From assembly GCA_023412215.1 (NCBI GenBank), contig JAEYNX010000008.1, positions 1-47,869 of the forward strand: 47,869 bases of DNA, written 5' to 3'. Origin of the DNA: Bacillota bacterium (GTDB taxonomy: Bacteria > Bacillota > Clostridia > Oscillospirales > Ruminococcaceae). Below the pieces are notes generated by a model. That model saw only the letters and a list, made by a program, of their open reading frames with translations, was not told the origin of the DNA and searched no databases. Shown here piece by piece: positions 15,829-24,290 of the stretch. Numbering within the stretch: the stretch's first letter is position 1; each line of letters begins with the position of its first letter. The translations under genes and the position numbers were made by a program.

Positions 15829-15857
15829 ATTATACCGTCTGCACGCCCCATTGGCAA
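15829..15857 (-). promoter_or_regulatory. Sigma-A promoter of the NPNTG surface protein
   Basis: On the minus strand TTGCCA, 17 bases, TATAAT, giving a leader of about 70 bases. Of the 15751-16304 gap, the left end holds this promoter and the right end a dispersed repeat copy; I see nothing between. Confidence 0.65.
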
Positions 15858-16211
15858 TACCCAATTCGACATTATTATGTAACTAATTTGTAACCTATTT
15901 ATATGCATTATGCACTAATTATAAATATTATTTAGGATATTACGCAGTATAACTTCTCCATGGAAGGCTTTGTATTAAAAATTGTTACATTTTGTAATAA
16001 TTAAATTCCGCAACCTGGCAACCGGTGCAGCCGCTAACAAATCGGCTGCTAACCGATGCCTTCAAGTGAAAAAGCAGGCAAGATTAATGCGTATAAATTA
16101 TGTAAACCTTTATGCAAATGATACAGGTTTCGCCTATAAAGCAATGAAAATCGGGCTTGGAGGCCATCCGTACAGATGTACGGCTGCCTCAAAGTCCGAT
16201 TATAATGCTGA

Positions 16212-16296
16212 CTCTTTCTACGCTATGGTATCACTGAGTAGTAAGCGGCAATTGGGCCGTTAAAAGCCTCATGCGCCTTGTGTAACGGTGTATTGG
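16212..16296 (+). repeat. Dispersed intergenic repeat, copy R4
   Basis: The segment runs from TACGCTATGG through GAGTAGTAAGCGGCAATT to GTTAAAAGCC and TAACGGTGTATTGGG. It aligns with the second half of copy R1 (23079-23160), which has GTTAAAAGCC and TAACGGCGTGTTGG in the same order. It ends just past the 3' end of the DUF4358 gene. Confidence 0.5.
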
Positions 16297-16304
16297 GTAT
16301 GCCG

Positions 16305-16811
16305 CTACTTCTTACCCGCAATGGTATCGGTGATCTTCTTTAATACGTCGTCCTGACTTGGGCACATCACCAGAATCACCGTGCCGTCGTCAAGGGTAGA
16401 TACCTTCGCGTTCTTGGCGTTTTCATACCCCTCGGGCAGATAGTTCTCAAACGCCTTGCGCTGGTTCTCTACAAAGGTGTTTAAACCGTCCAGCACGGCC
16501 TGCTTCTGGTCTTCCTTCGGGGTAATTACCGCAATGCCGTAGGCGCTGATATTCCACGGCGAAACGCTGATGGCATAGGCCTGCGCGTACTCCGGCTTAA
16601 AGCCGATAAGCGGGAACACCATCTCCGCCATCTCATCGTCGGCGGTGGTGATAACCGGCGTGCCCTCATTCTCCTGCGCGGTTCTGGCCCCCTCAATGGC
16701 GGTTTTATAAAGGGTGGTCATCTCCTCCGGCGTGAGCTGCTTGCCCCCTGCCTTTGCGCATCCCACGGTAAACAGCAGCGCAACAAGCAGCACAGACAGT
16801 AATCGTTTCAT
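16305..16811 (-). CDS. DUF4358-type lipoprotein
   Basis: A 168-residue predicted lipoprotein with the ATG at 16811 and AAGGAGA upstream. The signal peptide MKRLLSVLLVALLFTVGC ends in a lipobox Cys at residue 18. The mature part (LTPEEMTTLYKTAIEGAR, FPLIGFKPEYAQAYAISVSPWNISAYGIAVITPKE, LNTFVENQRKAFENYLPEGYENAKNAKV, GTVILVMCPSQDDVLKKI) fits the DUF4358 family common in Clostridia. Its role is not known. It stands just downstream of the class A PBP gene on the same strand, with a terminator between them, so co-transcription is unlikely. Confidence 0.8.
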   Translation of the reverse strand: MKRLLSVLLVALLFTVGCAKAGGKQLTPEEMTTLYKTAIEGARTAQENEGTPVITTADDEMAEMVFPLIGFKPEYAQAYAISVSPWNISAYGIAVITPKEDQKQAVLDGLNTFVENQRKAFENYLPEGYENAKNAKVSTLDDGTVILVMCPSQDDVLKKITDTIAGKK

Positions 16812-16930
16812 GTTGTCTTCTCCTTAAAAAATTGATTGGGGTGTTCGGGCTTTCCCTGTATGGATAGTGCTTATTTGTGCGGGGTTTATTGCAGGGAAAT
16901 CCATCCATCGCGCTGTGTGCGGGCATCACA

Positions 16931-16955
16931 AAAGCCGCGGGGAAACCCCCGCGGC
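16931..16955 (-). terminator. Terminator of the class A PBP gene
   Basis: A 9-bp G+C stem (GCCGCGGGG / CCCCGCGGC) that runs into CTTTTGTG on the minus strand. Confidence 0.8.
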
Positions 16956-16976
16956 CTTCAGACCAAAAGGTCTATT

Positions 16977-19280
16977 CTATTCCCACCAGTTGCTGCTGGT
17001 ATCTGCACTGTCTGTACTATCTTCACTGCCAAAGAAGTCGCCAAAGGGGTCGTCGGTCGTCGCACTGGAACCGCTCAGATGCATGGTACAGGTGCTGGGA
17101 AGATTGTTCTTCTTATAGTAACCCACCGCGGTACGCGGGCAGGTAGGCAGTGCCAGCCCGCCGGAATCCACACAATAGGTTTGCTGTACCACGCCGTCGC
17201 TGACCGGGAATTTCCCGGGGTCTTGATCGAGTTTGACGATATCCTGCATCACCTGCTTCCACGAGTATACGGGAGGATAGGTGCTTGAGTAGTGTACGGT
17301 CTTGTTACGTTCAAAGCCAATCCACAAAGCAGCCACATATTTGGGGGTAGCGCCGATAAACCACTGGTTGTAGTTGTCGTCGGAGGTACCGGTTTTACCG
17401 ATTACCTCGGCGCCCTGCACCTTCGCACCGCGGCCTGTACCCTCGGGCCCGTTTACCACCTGATAAAGCAGACGGTTCATGATATAGGCGCTCTCCTCGC
17501 TGATAACGCGGTTATATACCTCTTTGTTCTCCAGCACCACCTCGCCGGTCGCGGCATCCAATACCCGCGTATAGGAGTAAGGCTTGGTAAAGGTTCCGCC
17601 GTTCGCGAAGATCTGGTAGGCGCCCGTCATTTCCTCTACGGTAACGCCGTGGGTAAGGCTGCCCAACGCGAGCTGCGCGATGCCGAGATCGGTCAGCACC
17701 CTGCCGTCTTCTGCTTTTTCAGCCTCGACCAGTGTGGTAATGCCCAGCTTGTTTTTCATAAAGTCAAAGCAGCGCCGCGGGCTGAGCATATCGCAGACCT
17801 TGGCCGCCACGGTGTTGGTGGAGTTCATTATGGCGCGGACAACCGTCATGTTCTCCTTAAATCCCGCGTAATGGTTCTTGGGCCAATTGGGCAGCACCGA
17901 ATCGCCGTTTTTAACATTCTCGAGCGGTGAATCCTCTATGGGAGAGGAGTAGTTGATAACGTCGAATTCAATCGCCTGCGCGTACAGGGAAATGGGCTTT
18001 ATGGAGGAACCCGGCTGGCGTTGCGCCTGTGTTGCATAGTTAAAGCCGCGGTCCTGAACCTTGGGTCCTCTGGCGCCCGCAATACCCAATATCTTGCCGT
18101 GGGTGTCGGTCACCACCATTGCCGCCTGCGGCGGTTCTGTGTTTGTAATGGTTTTAAAGGTTGCATCGTCGAGGAATTTATCCTCCAGTATCTTTTGTAT
18201 CTTGGGGTTGACGGTGGAGTAGATGCGGTAGCCGCCGCTGTAAAGCTTGGCCTCGGCCTGTGATCTCGTCATGCCCTTACGGTCGATGAGGTCTTGAATA
18301 ACCTCCTCAATCAGATTATCCACAAAATAGCTTTGGGTGGAGTTTTGCTGCTGCATGGCCTCTTCTTTTTTAAAGGTCATTGTGGAGGATTCCTTTAACG
18401 CTGTGTCATACTCCTCCTGCGTGATGCGCTGCTGTTGAAGCATTTCATATAAAATATACTCGCGCCGCTCCTGGTTGCTCACCTTGCCCTTCGTGGAAAA
18501 AGGGTTGTATTTTTCAGGGTACTGGGTAATCGCGGCGATTGCGGCGCTTTCCGCAAGCGTCAGGTCGCCGACATCCTTGCCGAAATACAGGTTGGCGGCA
18601 GCCTGAACACCGTTGGTATTATTCGCAAGGCCAATGGTGTTTAAATAGGCTTCCAGAATATCATCCTTTGAGTATATCTTCTCCACGTTAATGGCGCGGA
18701 ATATCTCCTGCACCTTTCTGGGGATGGTGACGTCGTCCTCACCTGTGATATTCTTGATAAGCTGCTGGGTGATGGTGGACCCGCCCTGTGAGCCGTCGCC
18801 TATAAAATAGTGCGCGGTGGCGTACAGGGTGCGCCGCCAGTCCACACCCGAGTGGGCTTCGCCAAGCTGGTCGTCAAACCGCTTATCTTCGATGGCGATA
18901 AAAGCCTGCTGTGTATATTTGGGTATCTTCTCCAAGCCTACCCAGATGCGGTTCTCACCACCGATCAGGCGCTGAAGCTCATAGCTTTCACCGGTGTCGG
19001 GGTCCTCGGCGTAGATGATGCTTGTATAGTTCTGCTTATAGTTGCGCAGGTCGATAACATCCTCGGTGTTTACCAGCCTTAGGATGTAGATGGACATCAC
19101 GGTTGCAACCATACAGCCGGTGATAACGCCCACCAGCATAATGGTGGCGATGGCCCGCCCGATGACCGCGAAGGTTCTTTTTATTGCAAGCACACCCGGC
19201 GAGGTGGTTTTACCTTTCTGTGTGCTGCCTGTCGCTTGAGGCCTGGATACCGGCCCTTTGGGATTGGATACGTATGCCAT
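16977..19280 (-). CDS. Class A penicillin-binding protein (transglycosylase/transpeptidase)
   Basis: A 767-residue bifunctional murein synthase of the PBP1a type that polymerises and cross-links peptidoglycan at the outer face of the membrane. A basic cytoplasmic N-terminus and one membrane helix (about residues 40-70) precede the GT51 glycosyltransferase, with catalytic Glu in FIAIEDKRFDD near residue 128 and GGSTITQQLIKN. The transpeptidase domain has the SxxK serine in QPGSSIKP near 424, SxN in NSTNT, and KTG in GKTGTSDDN near 627. The C-terminal tail is rich in Ser, Asp and Thr. AAGGAGG precedes the ATG at 19280. Length and order are normal. Confidence 0.95.
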   Translation of the reverse strand: MAYVSNPKGPVSRPQATGSTQKGKTTSPGVLAIKRTFAVIGRAIATIMLVGVITGCMVATVMSIYILRLVNTEDVIDLRNYKQNYTSIIYAEDPDTGESYELQRLIGGENRIWVGLEKIPKYTQQAFIAIEDKRFDDQLGEAHSGVDWRRTLYATAHYFIGDGSQGGSTITQQLIKNITGEDDVTIPRKVQEIFRAINVEKIYSKDDILEAYLNTIGLANNTNGVQAAANLYFGKDVGDLTLAESAAIAAITQYPEKYNPFSTKGKVSNQERREYILYEMLQQQRITQEEYDTALKESSTMTFKKEEAMQQQNSTQSYFVDNLIEEVIQDLIDRKGMTRSQAEAKLYSGGYRIYSTVNPKIQKILEDKFLDDATFKTITNTEPPQAAMVVTDTHGKILGIAGARGPKVQDRGFNYATQAQRQPGSSIKPISLYAQAIEFDVINYSSPIEDSPLENVKNGDSVLPNWPKNHYAGFKENMTVVRAIMNSTNTVAAKVCDMLSPRRCFDFMKNKLGITTLVEAEKAEDGRVLTDLGIAQLALGSLTHGVTVEEMTGAYQIFANGGTFTKPYSYTRVLDAATGEVVLENKEVYNRVISEESAYIMNRLLYQVVNGPEGTGRGAKVQGAEVIGKTGTSDDNYNQWFIGATPKYVAALWIGFERNKTVHYSSTYPPVYSWKQVMQDIVKLDQDPGKFPVSDGVVQQTYCVDSGGLALPTCPRTAVGYYKKNNLPSTCTMHLSGSSATTDDPFGDFFGSEDSTDSADTSSNWWE

Positions 19281-19556
19281 TGCTGCAGTCAGCCTCCTTC
19301 TTTTATTTTAATATAACTGCGCTGTGCGGCGCGTTGATGGCAAAGATAATAGTGTCATATTCCGACTTAACATTATAACATATTATAGGGCTAATTGCTA
19401 AAGAATAATTCGGAAGGCCATGAAATATTTTACGGCCGTGCGTATAACAAATTGGTGAATTGTCAACAATAAGTTGAATGAATAGCCAGATTTGGCTGTA
19501 AACTTTACGTATTTTGTCTGTTTAGTAATACATTTTGTCGAACGAGGTGGCAATCC

Positions 19557-19922
19557 ATGAAGATGATCTTTCGATGGATCCTCTCCGCTGCGGCTACCGT
19601 TGCGTTGATTACAGTGTTCGCCGAGTATTCTCAAAAGAACCGTGAAAGGCTTGTAAACGACGTTACGGCCAGCGCTGCCGAGACGGTTTCGCTCGTATCC
19701 GAAAGCAGCGAGGCCCCGACGGAGGACCTTGAGCAGGGGTATATCCTGCGTGAATACGAAGGCAGGCTCGCCGTATTCAAAGACGACGAAGCGGAGCCGT
19801 TGTACGTATTTAACGTGAGCATGAACACCATGAGCGACTACGATAAGAACGCGCTGCAGGAGGGTATCGCCGCCAAGGATTTGACGGAGCTTAAAACGCT
19901 GGTGGAGGATTACACCAGTTAA
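19557..19922 (+). CDS. Small membrane-anchored protein with BofC C-terminal-like domain
   Basis: A 121-residue protein with GAGGTGG before its ATG. An N-terminal helix (WILSAAATVALITVFAEY) anchors it, a Ser/Glu-rich linker follows, and the C-terminal 60 residues (YILREYEGRLAVFKDDEAEPLYVFNVSMNTMSDYDKNALQEGI, then LVEDY) match the BofC C-terminal domain pattern of clostridial proteins. In Bacillus BofC acts at the sigma-K checkpoint in sporulation; in Clostridia the role is open. It is a single gene between two divergent or convergent units and ends at a shared terminator. Confidence 0.75.
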   Translation: MKMIFRWILSAAATVALITVFAEYSQKNRERLVNDVTASAAETVSLVSESSEAPTEDLEQGYILREYEGRLAVFKDDEAEPLYVFNVSMNTMSDYDKNALQEGIAAKDLTELKTLVEDYTS

Positions 19923-20000
19923 GGATGCCCCTCCTCTGCCCTTCGGACTGTGAAAAGGCATCCATATGTTAGAGAACTGAAAGCAACTTGAAACACAATA

Positions 20001-20033
20001 AACTGGGAGCGGTAAGGCCGCCCCAGTTTTTTG
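20001..20033. terminator. Bidirectional terminator between the BofC-like and beta-propeller genes
   Basis: AAACTGGG-A-GCGG pairs with CCGC-CCCAGTTT; TTTTTT follows on the plus strand and TTTATTGTG on the minus strand. Confidence 0.85.
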
Positions 20034-20045
20034 TTGTGTATGCGG

Positions 20046-22130
20046 TTATTTCCACTCCAGGGTACCCAAAACCGCGAAGGAGGTCAGGTCGCGGCTGGTG
20101 AGCGTATTCGCACTCGCCGTGTAAAGGTAATTGCCTACACAGATACCGCGTCGAATTTCGTCCTCCGGCGCGTCGCTCGCGCTTGCGACCTTGCCGAGCA
20201 GCTTTAGCGCATCCCCCTGCACACTGTACAGGTAGTAGCCGCCGAAGGCCTTTTCCAGCGTGCCGCCCCCGTCCTTGTATCTTGTGAGGGTCACGGGGAA
20301 GCCGATGACATTCTTCTCGCTGATATAATAAAACGCTTTATAGCTCGTAATGGCTTCAGAATAGCTGCCGCTTTCACCTAAAGTGACGGCTGTAAGCACT
20401 GCGGGGTTTTGCTTATCCGAGACATCAAACAGCGTGAACTGTACGCCCTTTCGCACCGTATCGCCGTCTTTCTGCCCTGTTAAATACCCAAGCCCTGCCA
20501 CCAGATGCTCCCCGACAGGGTGCAGGCCGGATGAAAAGCCCTTTACCTTTACATCCCCTATCAGCTTGGGCGCGGCGGGGTCGGCAAGGCTGAACACCAG
20601 TAACGGGTCCTGCTCGCCAAAGGCGGACACATAAGCGGTGTCTTCGTAATACCGCGCGGCATATACCGCCTGATCCTCCGTGATACCGGTAAGGCTGCCC
20701 GCGACGGAAAGGTCACTTTTTAATACAAACAGGTTCACCGTATTCTTGCCCTGACTGTTAAGCGTAGTGGTAACCATGCGCAGGTTACCGTTTGTTTCAT
20801 CCAGCGCCGGGCCCTCCGGCATCCTGCCCTCCACCTTACCTTCGGTTACCCCGGTAAAGGACGTGCCGCTGTAGGCGAGCTTGGTGATCTGCGTACCCGC
20901 CTGCTGCCCACTGAGGGTGACGGTGTTAAGCACATAGACGCTGCCCGGCGCACAATATACCGACTGCGCACCGCCCAGCACCGCTTTGGTGTCGGCGGGA
21001 GCCGTGGCGTCGTAAAGCTTCAGCGCGGTGATCGTGGCATAGCTGCTGTCCGCCTTTAAGGCAGGCAGGATGATCTCCTGCGGGGCAATCGCCACCGCGC
21101 CGCCCGTGCCCTTGGTGCTGTCGTATACACTGGGCACAATGGCGTCCACCGGCTGCAGACCGGTATACTCAAAGGTTTTGCGCACCGAAACCATATAAAG
21201 CACGTCGCCGCTCACCTTAGAGGAGAGGTATTCGCCTTCCTGCGTAAACTCGCGGGTCTTCACGGGGTTTGTGCGGTCAGTGATATCGTACATCTCCACC
21301 GTGGTGCCCACCGTCTGAAGGGGCGCCGTGCCCGTGTCGCTCTGCTTGCCGGCGGTAGTAAAGGCGTAGTTATTACATAAAAGGGTGAGGGTATCCCCCC
21401 CTAGGAAAAGCTCACGGATATACCGGTCCTGCTTGGATACGTCGATGGTCGCCGTAAGCGCCATCTTGCCGTCGGGCAAAAGCTCGGCGATCTTTACCTG
21501 AGTACCGGCAGCATAGTAGATGTAACCGCCGTCGGTTTTGATGATATCGGCATCATCCATAGTATTGGCGACGGTGCTGCTTTTAAGCTCATTGATGCTG
21601 AATCCTCCGCCGCCGGACCCTCCGCCGCCTATGCCCGCAAACCGCTCGACGCCGCCCGAGGTTTCGGGTACGCCGTCCACCGAAGGCTGGAGCTGTTCCT
21701 GTGTATAAAGGGGCTGTTCGTCCTTCAGCGCTTCCCGCACCGCCGCATAACCGTCGTCATTCGCCGCCGGGGACGCGCCGTTGTCGGCGGAAGCAGCGCT
21801 CCCCTCCTGGGGCGCGGCCGCCTGCTCGGGGACGATGCCCATCATATCCGTGCTCTGCACAGACTCTGCGGCAGTCTTGGTCTGGTTCACTCCGATTGGG
21901 TTGAGGCTTGTATAAACCAAAACGATACAGCACACAAACACGGCGCACAGGGCCAGTGCCAGACGTTTATAAACAAATGTCCTTCTGCCAAAGGGCTGCA
22001 ACGGCTCCGCCTCCAGCTTCTGAAGAAGCACTTCGGGGGCGATTCGCTGAGAAGGAAGAATGTCCTCGTTAAGCATATTTAATTTTTGGCGCATCCATTC
22101 AAGATCCTCTTCGGGACTAAAACGGGGCAT
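20046..22130 (-). CDS. Membrane-anchored beta-propeller protein, probable partner of the ECF sigma
   Basis: A 694-residue protein. About 55 N-terminal cytoplasmic residues (with DLEWMRQKLNMLNEDILPSQRIAPEVLLQKLEAE) precede one transmembrane helix (LALALCAVFVCCIVLVYTS) and a large outside region: a low-complexity linker with GGGGSGGGG, then repeated beta-propeller blades of the Beta_propel/DUF2296 type (for example YDITDRTNPVKT, VFSLADPAAPKLIGDVKVKGF, LFDVSDKQNPAVL). The gene starts six bases after the ECF sigma stop, with the ribosome binding site inside the sigma end. The topology is that of an anti-sigma factor with an extracellular sensor, though no zinc-binding anti-sigma motif is seen. 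The role as anti-sigma is inference. Confidence 0.85.
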   Translation of the reverse strand: MPRFSPEEDLEWMRQKLNMLNEDILPSQRIAPEVLLQKLEAEPLQPFGRRTFVYKRLALALCAVFVCCIVLVYTSLNPIGVNQTKTAAESVQSTDMMGIVPEQAAAPQEGSAASADNGASPAANDDGYAAVREALKDEQPLYTQEQLQPSVDGVPETSGGVERFAGIGGGGSGGGGFSINELKSSTVANTMDDADIIKTDGGYIYYAAGTQVKIAELLPDGKMALTATIDVSKQDRYIRELFLGGDTLTLLCNNYAFTTAGKQSDTGTAPLQTVGTTVEMYDITDRTNPVKTREFTQEGEYLSSKVSGDVLYMVSVRKTFEYTGLQPVDAIVPSVYDSTKGTGGAVAIAPQEIILPALKADSSYATITALKLYDATAPADTKAVLGGAQSVYCAPGSVYVLNTVTLSGQQAGTQITKLAYSGTSFTGVTEGKVEGRMPEGPALDETNGNLRMVTTTLNSQGKNTVNLFVLKSDLSVAGSLTGITEDQAVYAARYYEDTAYVSAFGEQDPLLVFSLADPAAPKLIGDVKVKGFSSGLHPVGEHLVAGLGYLTGQKDGDTVRKGVQFTLFDVSDKQNPAVLTAVTLGESGSYSEAITSYKAFYYISEKNVIGFPVTLTRYKDGGGTLEKAFGGYYLYSVQGDALKLLGKVASASDAPEDEIRRGICVGNYLYTASANTLTSRDLTSFAVLGTLEWK

Positions 22131-22136
22131 TCTTCA

Positions 22137-22664
22137 TCACTTCCTTTCCAGCTCTGCGCGCAGCTTCTTAAGGGTCCGGTAAAGTTTGGAAGATACCGTT
22201 CCCTGCGGGCAATTTAAAATCTCTGCAATCTCTCGTGTCTTGTACCCTTCCACCACGGCGAGCACCAGAATGGTGCGCTCGGAGTAATCGATGGTGGAAA
22301 GGGCTGCCAAAAGCGCCAGCTTTTCGTCGTTGTCGGTGTTTAAATCAAAGCTGATCACGTGCTCGGAGATATCCTCCGGGTCTATCTTCTGGCGCGTTTC
22401 TACATAATGCTTGATCTTGCGCTTGCACCGTATGCTCAGGATGCGCATCATCCACGGCTTAAAGAGCGCCTCGTCGCGAAGGTTCTTTAGGCCCTTGTAC
22501 CCTTCCATAAACGCTTCCGACACCGCGTCCTCCGCATCCTCACGGTTTCCGAGCGTGTAGTATGCAAAGCGGTACAGGTCTTTGTATATTTCATTGTAAA
22601 GGTCGCCGAAGGCTTGTTTATCACCGTTTTTTGCCTGACTCACCAGTGATAAGGTTACGTCCAT
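22137..22664 (-). CDS. ECF-type RNA polymerase sigma factor
   Basis: A 175-residue sigma70-family protein. Region 2 reads FGDLYNEIYKDLYRFAYYTLGNREDAEDAVSEAFMEGYKGL, with the usual PWMMRIL segment; region 4 is YSERTILVLAVVEGYKTREIAEILNCPQGTVSSKLYRTLKKLRAEL. AGGTGG lies before the ATG at 22664. It is co-transcribed with the membrane beta-propeller protein downstream, a typical sigma/regulator pair responding to an outside signal. The stimulus is unknown. No second promoter-like copy of an autoregulatory site was identified. Confidence 0.93.
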   Translation of the reverse strand: MDVTLSLVSQAKNGDKQAFGDLYNEIYKDLYRFAYYTLGNREDAEDAVSEAFMEGYKGLKNLRDEALFKPWMMRILSIRCKRKIKHYVETRQKIDPEDISEHVISFDLNTDNDEKLALLAALSTIDYSERTILVLAVVEGYKTREIAEILNCPQGTVSSKLYRTLKKLRAELERK

Positions 22665-23019
22665 CGTAGCACCACCTATTTTGCATTGCTACATACATAT
22701 AGTGCAGCCTGCATTCTATTTTATTGCCTGCCATAAAAAACATCTATGTCAAAGGCGATATAGCGGTCTGTATTTCAGGGGCTTGCCCCCCTTTTGCCGT
22801 TTGGGGGACACCGTTTTTGTACTACAGCATCTATTTTACTATAAAAAAACATAAATTTATTAAGAAACTAAAAACGTTATGCATTTTACATCTTGACAAA
22901 ACCGGTATAATTACCCTAACGGTTATCCCTCGAAACACAAGAACAGAACGAGCCGCTGTTACACCCGATATGGTGCTTGATAATCCCGCTGAGAGGGTTC
23001 ATAATAATATTAATTCTTT

Positions 23020-23161
23020 TTCAAAAAAGTGATAAACACTTTTTTGAACCCCCCGCCTTCGGCGGGGGAGCAACAACGCTAGGCGTTGTTACAGCATAAG
23101 TATTAAACGGTTATTCGGCGGTTAAAAGCCGCCCGCGCTGTTTTAGTAACGGCGTGTTGGA
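23020..23161 (+). repeat. Dispersed intergenic repeat, copy R1 (most complete, four hairpins)
   Basis: Successive perfect hairpins: TTCAAAAAAGTG / CACTTTTTTGAA (23020-23048), CCCCCGCC / GGCGGGGG (23050-23068), AACAACGC-TAG-GCGTTGTT (23072-23090), then GGCGG / CCGCC near 23117-23133. Copies R2 (29.1 kb), R3 (34.85 kb, minus) and R4 (16.2 kb) match parts of it. The rest of the 22665-23255 gap has no supportable gene. Confidence 0.65.
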
Positions 23162-23255
23162 AAGGGGCTTTTATCCCCTTTTCAAATAGATTGTGTTTAA
23201 GTATCGGTCTTACTATTAATACCGCAGCAACACAAGGCTGAAAGGACGGGACACC

Positions 23256-24131
23256 ATGGAAAGCAAAAGACGCACCCTGTTTTTACACGCGGCCAAGCGA
23301 CTGGGTTTTGACATTGTAGGTACATTCTTATATGCGGCCGGTGTACACTGCTTCACCTCGGCGCACCACATTGCGCCCGGCGGCGTGACGGGTATTTCAA
23401 CCATCATCAGCTACCTCACCGGCATCCCCATCGGCACGCTGATGCTCTGCATCAACATTCCCCTGCTGCTCATCGGCTACAAGTTTCTGGGGCGCAAGTT
23501 TACGCTGCGCACCCTCGCGGCGGTGGCCATTCTCACCTTCTTTTTGGATTACGTGGTGGTCAAGCTGCCCGTATATACCGGCGACACCCTTTTGGCCTCG
23601 CTGTTCGGCGGGGTGGTAATGGGCGCGGGGCTTGCCATCGTGTTCATGGGCGGCTCCACCACCGGCGGCACCGACATCATCACCAAGCTGCTGCTGCTTA
23701 GGCACCCCTATCTGCAGCTTGGACGCATGGTGTTTATCATGGACCTGATCATCATCTCGGCCTCGATGATCGTTTTTAAAAGCATCGATTCGGCGCTCTA
23801 CGCCATCATCGCCATGTTTACCACCTCAAAGGTCATCGACGCGCTGCTGTATGGCCTGGACATCGGCAAGCTGGTGCTGGTGGTCTCGGAGAAAAGCGCC
23901 GAGATCACAGCCTGCATCACACGCGACCTCAACCGCGGCGTCACCCTGTTAAACGGCACCGGCGGCTACTCCGGAAAGGCACAGAACGTAATCATGTGCG
24001 CGGTGCGCAACTCGGAGTATTACAAGCTCAAGCAGCTCGCCTACAGCATCGACCCCAAATCGTTTGTCATCGTCACCAGCACGAGCGAGATACGCGGCGA
24101 GGGCTTTAAGCCCATCAAGGAAGAGAGTTAA
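23256..24131 (+). CDS. YitT-family membrane protein
   Basis: A 291-residue protein with AAAGGACGGG before the ATG. Five or six hydrophobic segments (about residues 15-200) contain the family signatures HHIAPGGVTGISTI and GGSTTGGTDIITKLL, and the soluble C-terminal part is the DUF2179 domain (VSEKSAEITACITRDLNRGVTLLNGTGGYSG... SFVIVTSTSEIRGEGF). YitT/YqfU proteins are widespread in Firmicutes; a transport role is often assumed but the substrate is not established. It is a single gene on the plus strand among minus-strand units. Confidence 0.92.
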   Translation: MESKRRTLFLHAAKRLGFDIVGTFLYAAGVHCFTSAHHIAPGGVTGISTIISYLTGIPIGTLMLCINIPLLLIGYKFLGRKFTLRTLAAVAILTFFLDYVVVKLPVYTGDTLLASLFGGVVMGAGLAIVFMGGSTTGGTDIITKLLLLRHPYLQLGRMVFIMDLIIISASMIVFKSIDSALYAIIAMFTTSKVIDALLYGLDIGKLVLVVSEKSAEITACITRDLNRGVTLLNGTGGYSGKAQNVIMCAVRNSEYYKLKQLAYSIDPKSFVIVTSTSEIRGEGFKPIKEES

Positions 24132-24239
24132 CGCATCCTGTTCCCTCCGTTTTCATCACCTGCAGGAATAATACCCCCATATTGAGTAACGAACGGGAAG
24201 AAAAAAGCACTACACCAAATAAAACAAATAATGCAAAAC

Positions 24240-24270
24240 AGCGGGGCGCGGTAAGTTACCGCGTCCCGCT
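24240..24270 (-). terminator. Terminator of the GntR/ABC operon
   Basis: Long inverted repeat AGCGGGGCGCGGT / ACCGCGTCCCGCT (one mismatch), followed on the minus strand by TGTTTTGC. It may also serve the YitT gene from the other side. Confidence 0.75.
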
Positions 24271-24290
24271 GCGCTTGATGGGGTATGCGC

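Noticed and set aside
15982..16263. 93-codon frame between the surface protein and the DUF4358 gene
   Set aside because: It ends inside repeat copy R4 and has no ribosome binding site.
22724..23032. 102-codon frame upstream of YitT
   Set aside because: No binding site, overlaps the first hairpin of repeat R1, no recognisable protein.
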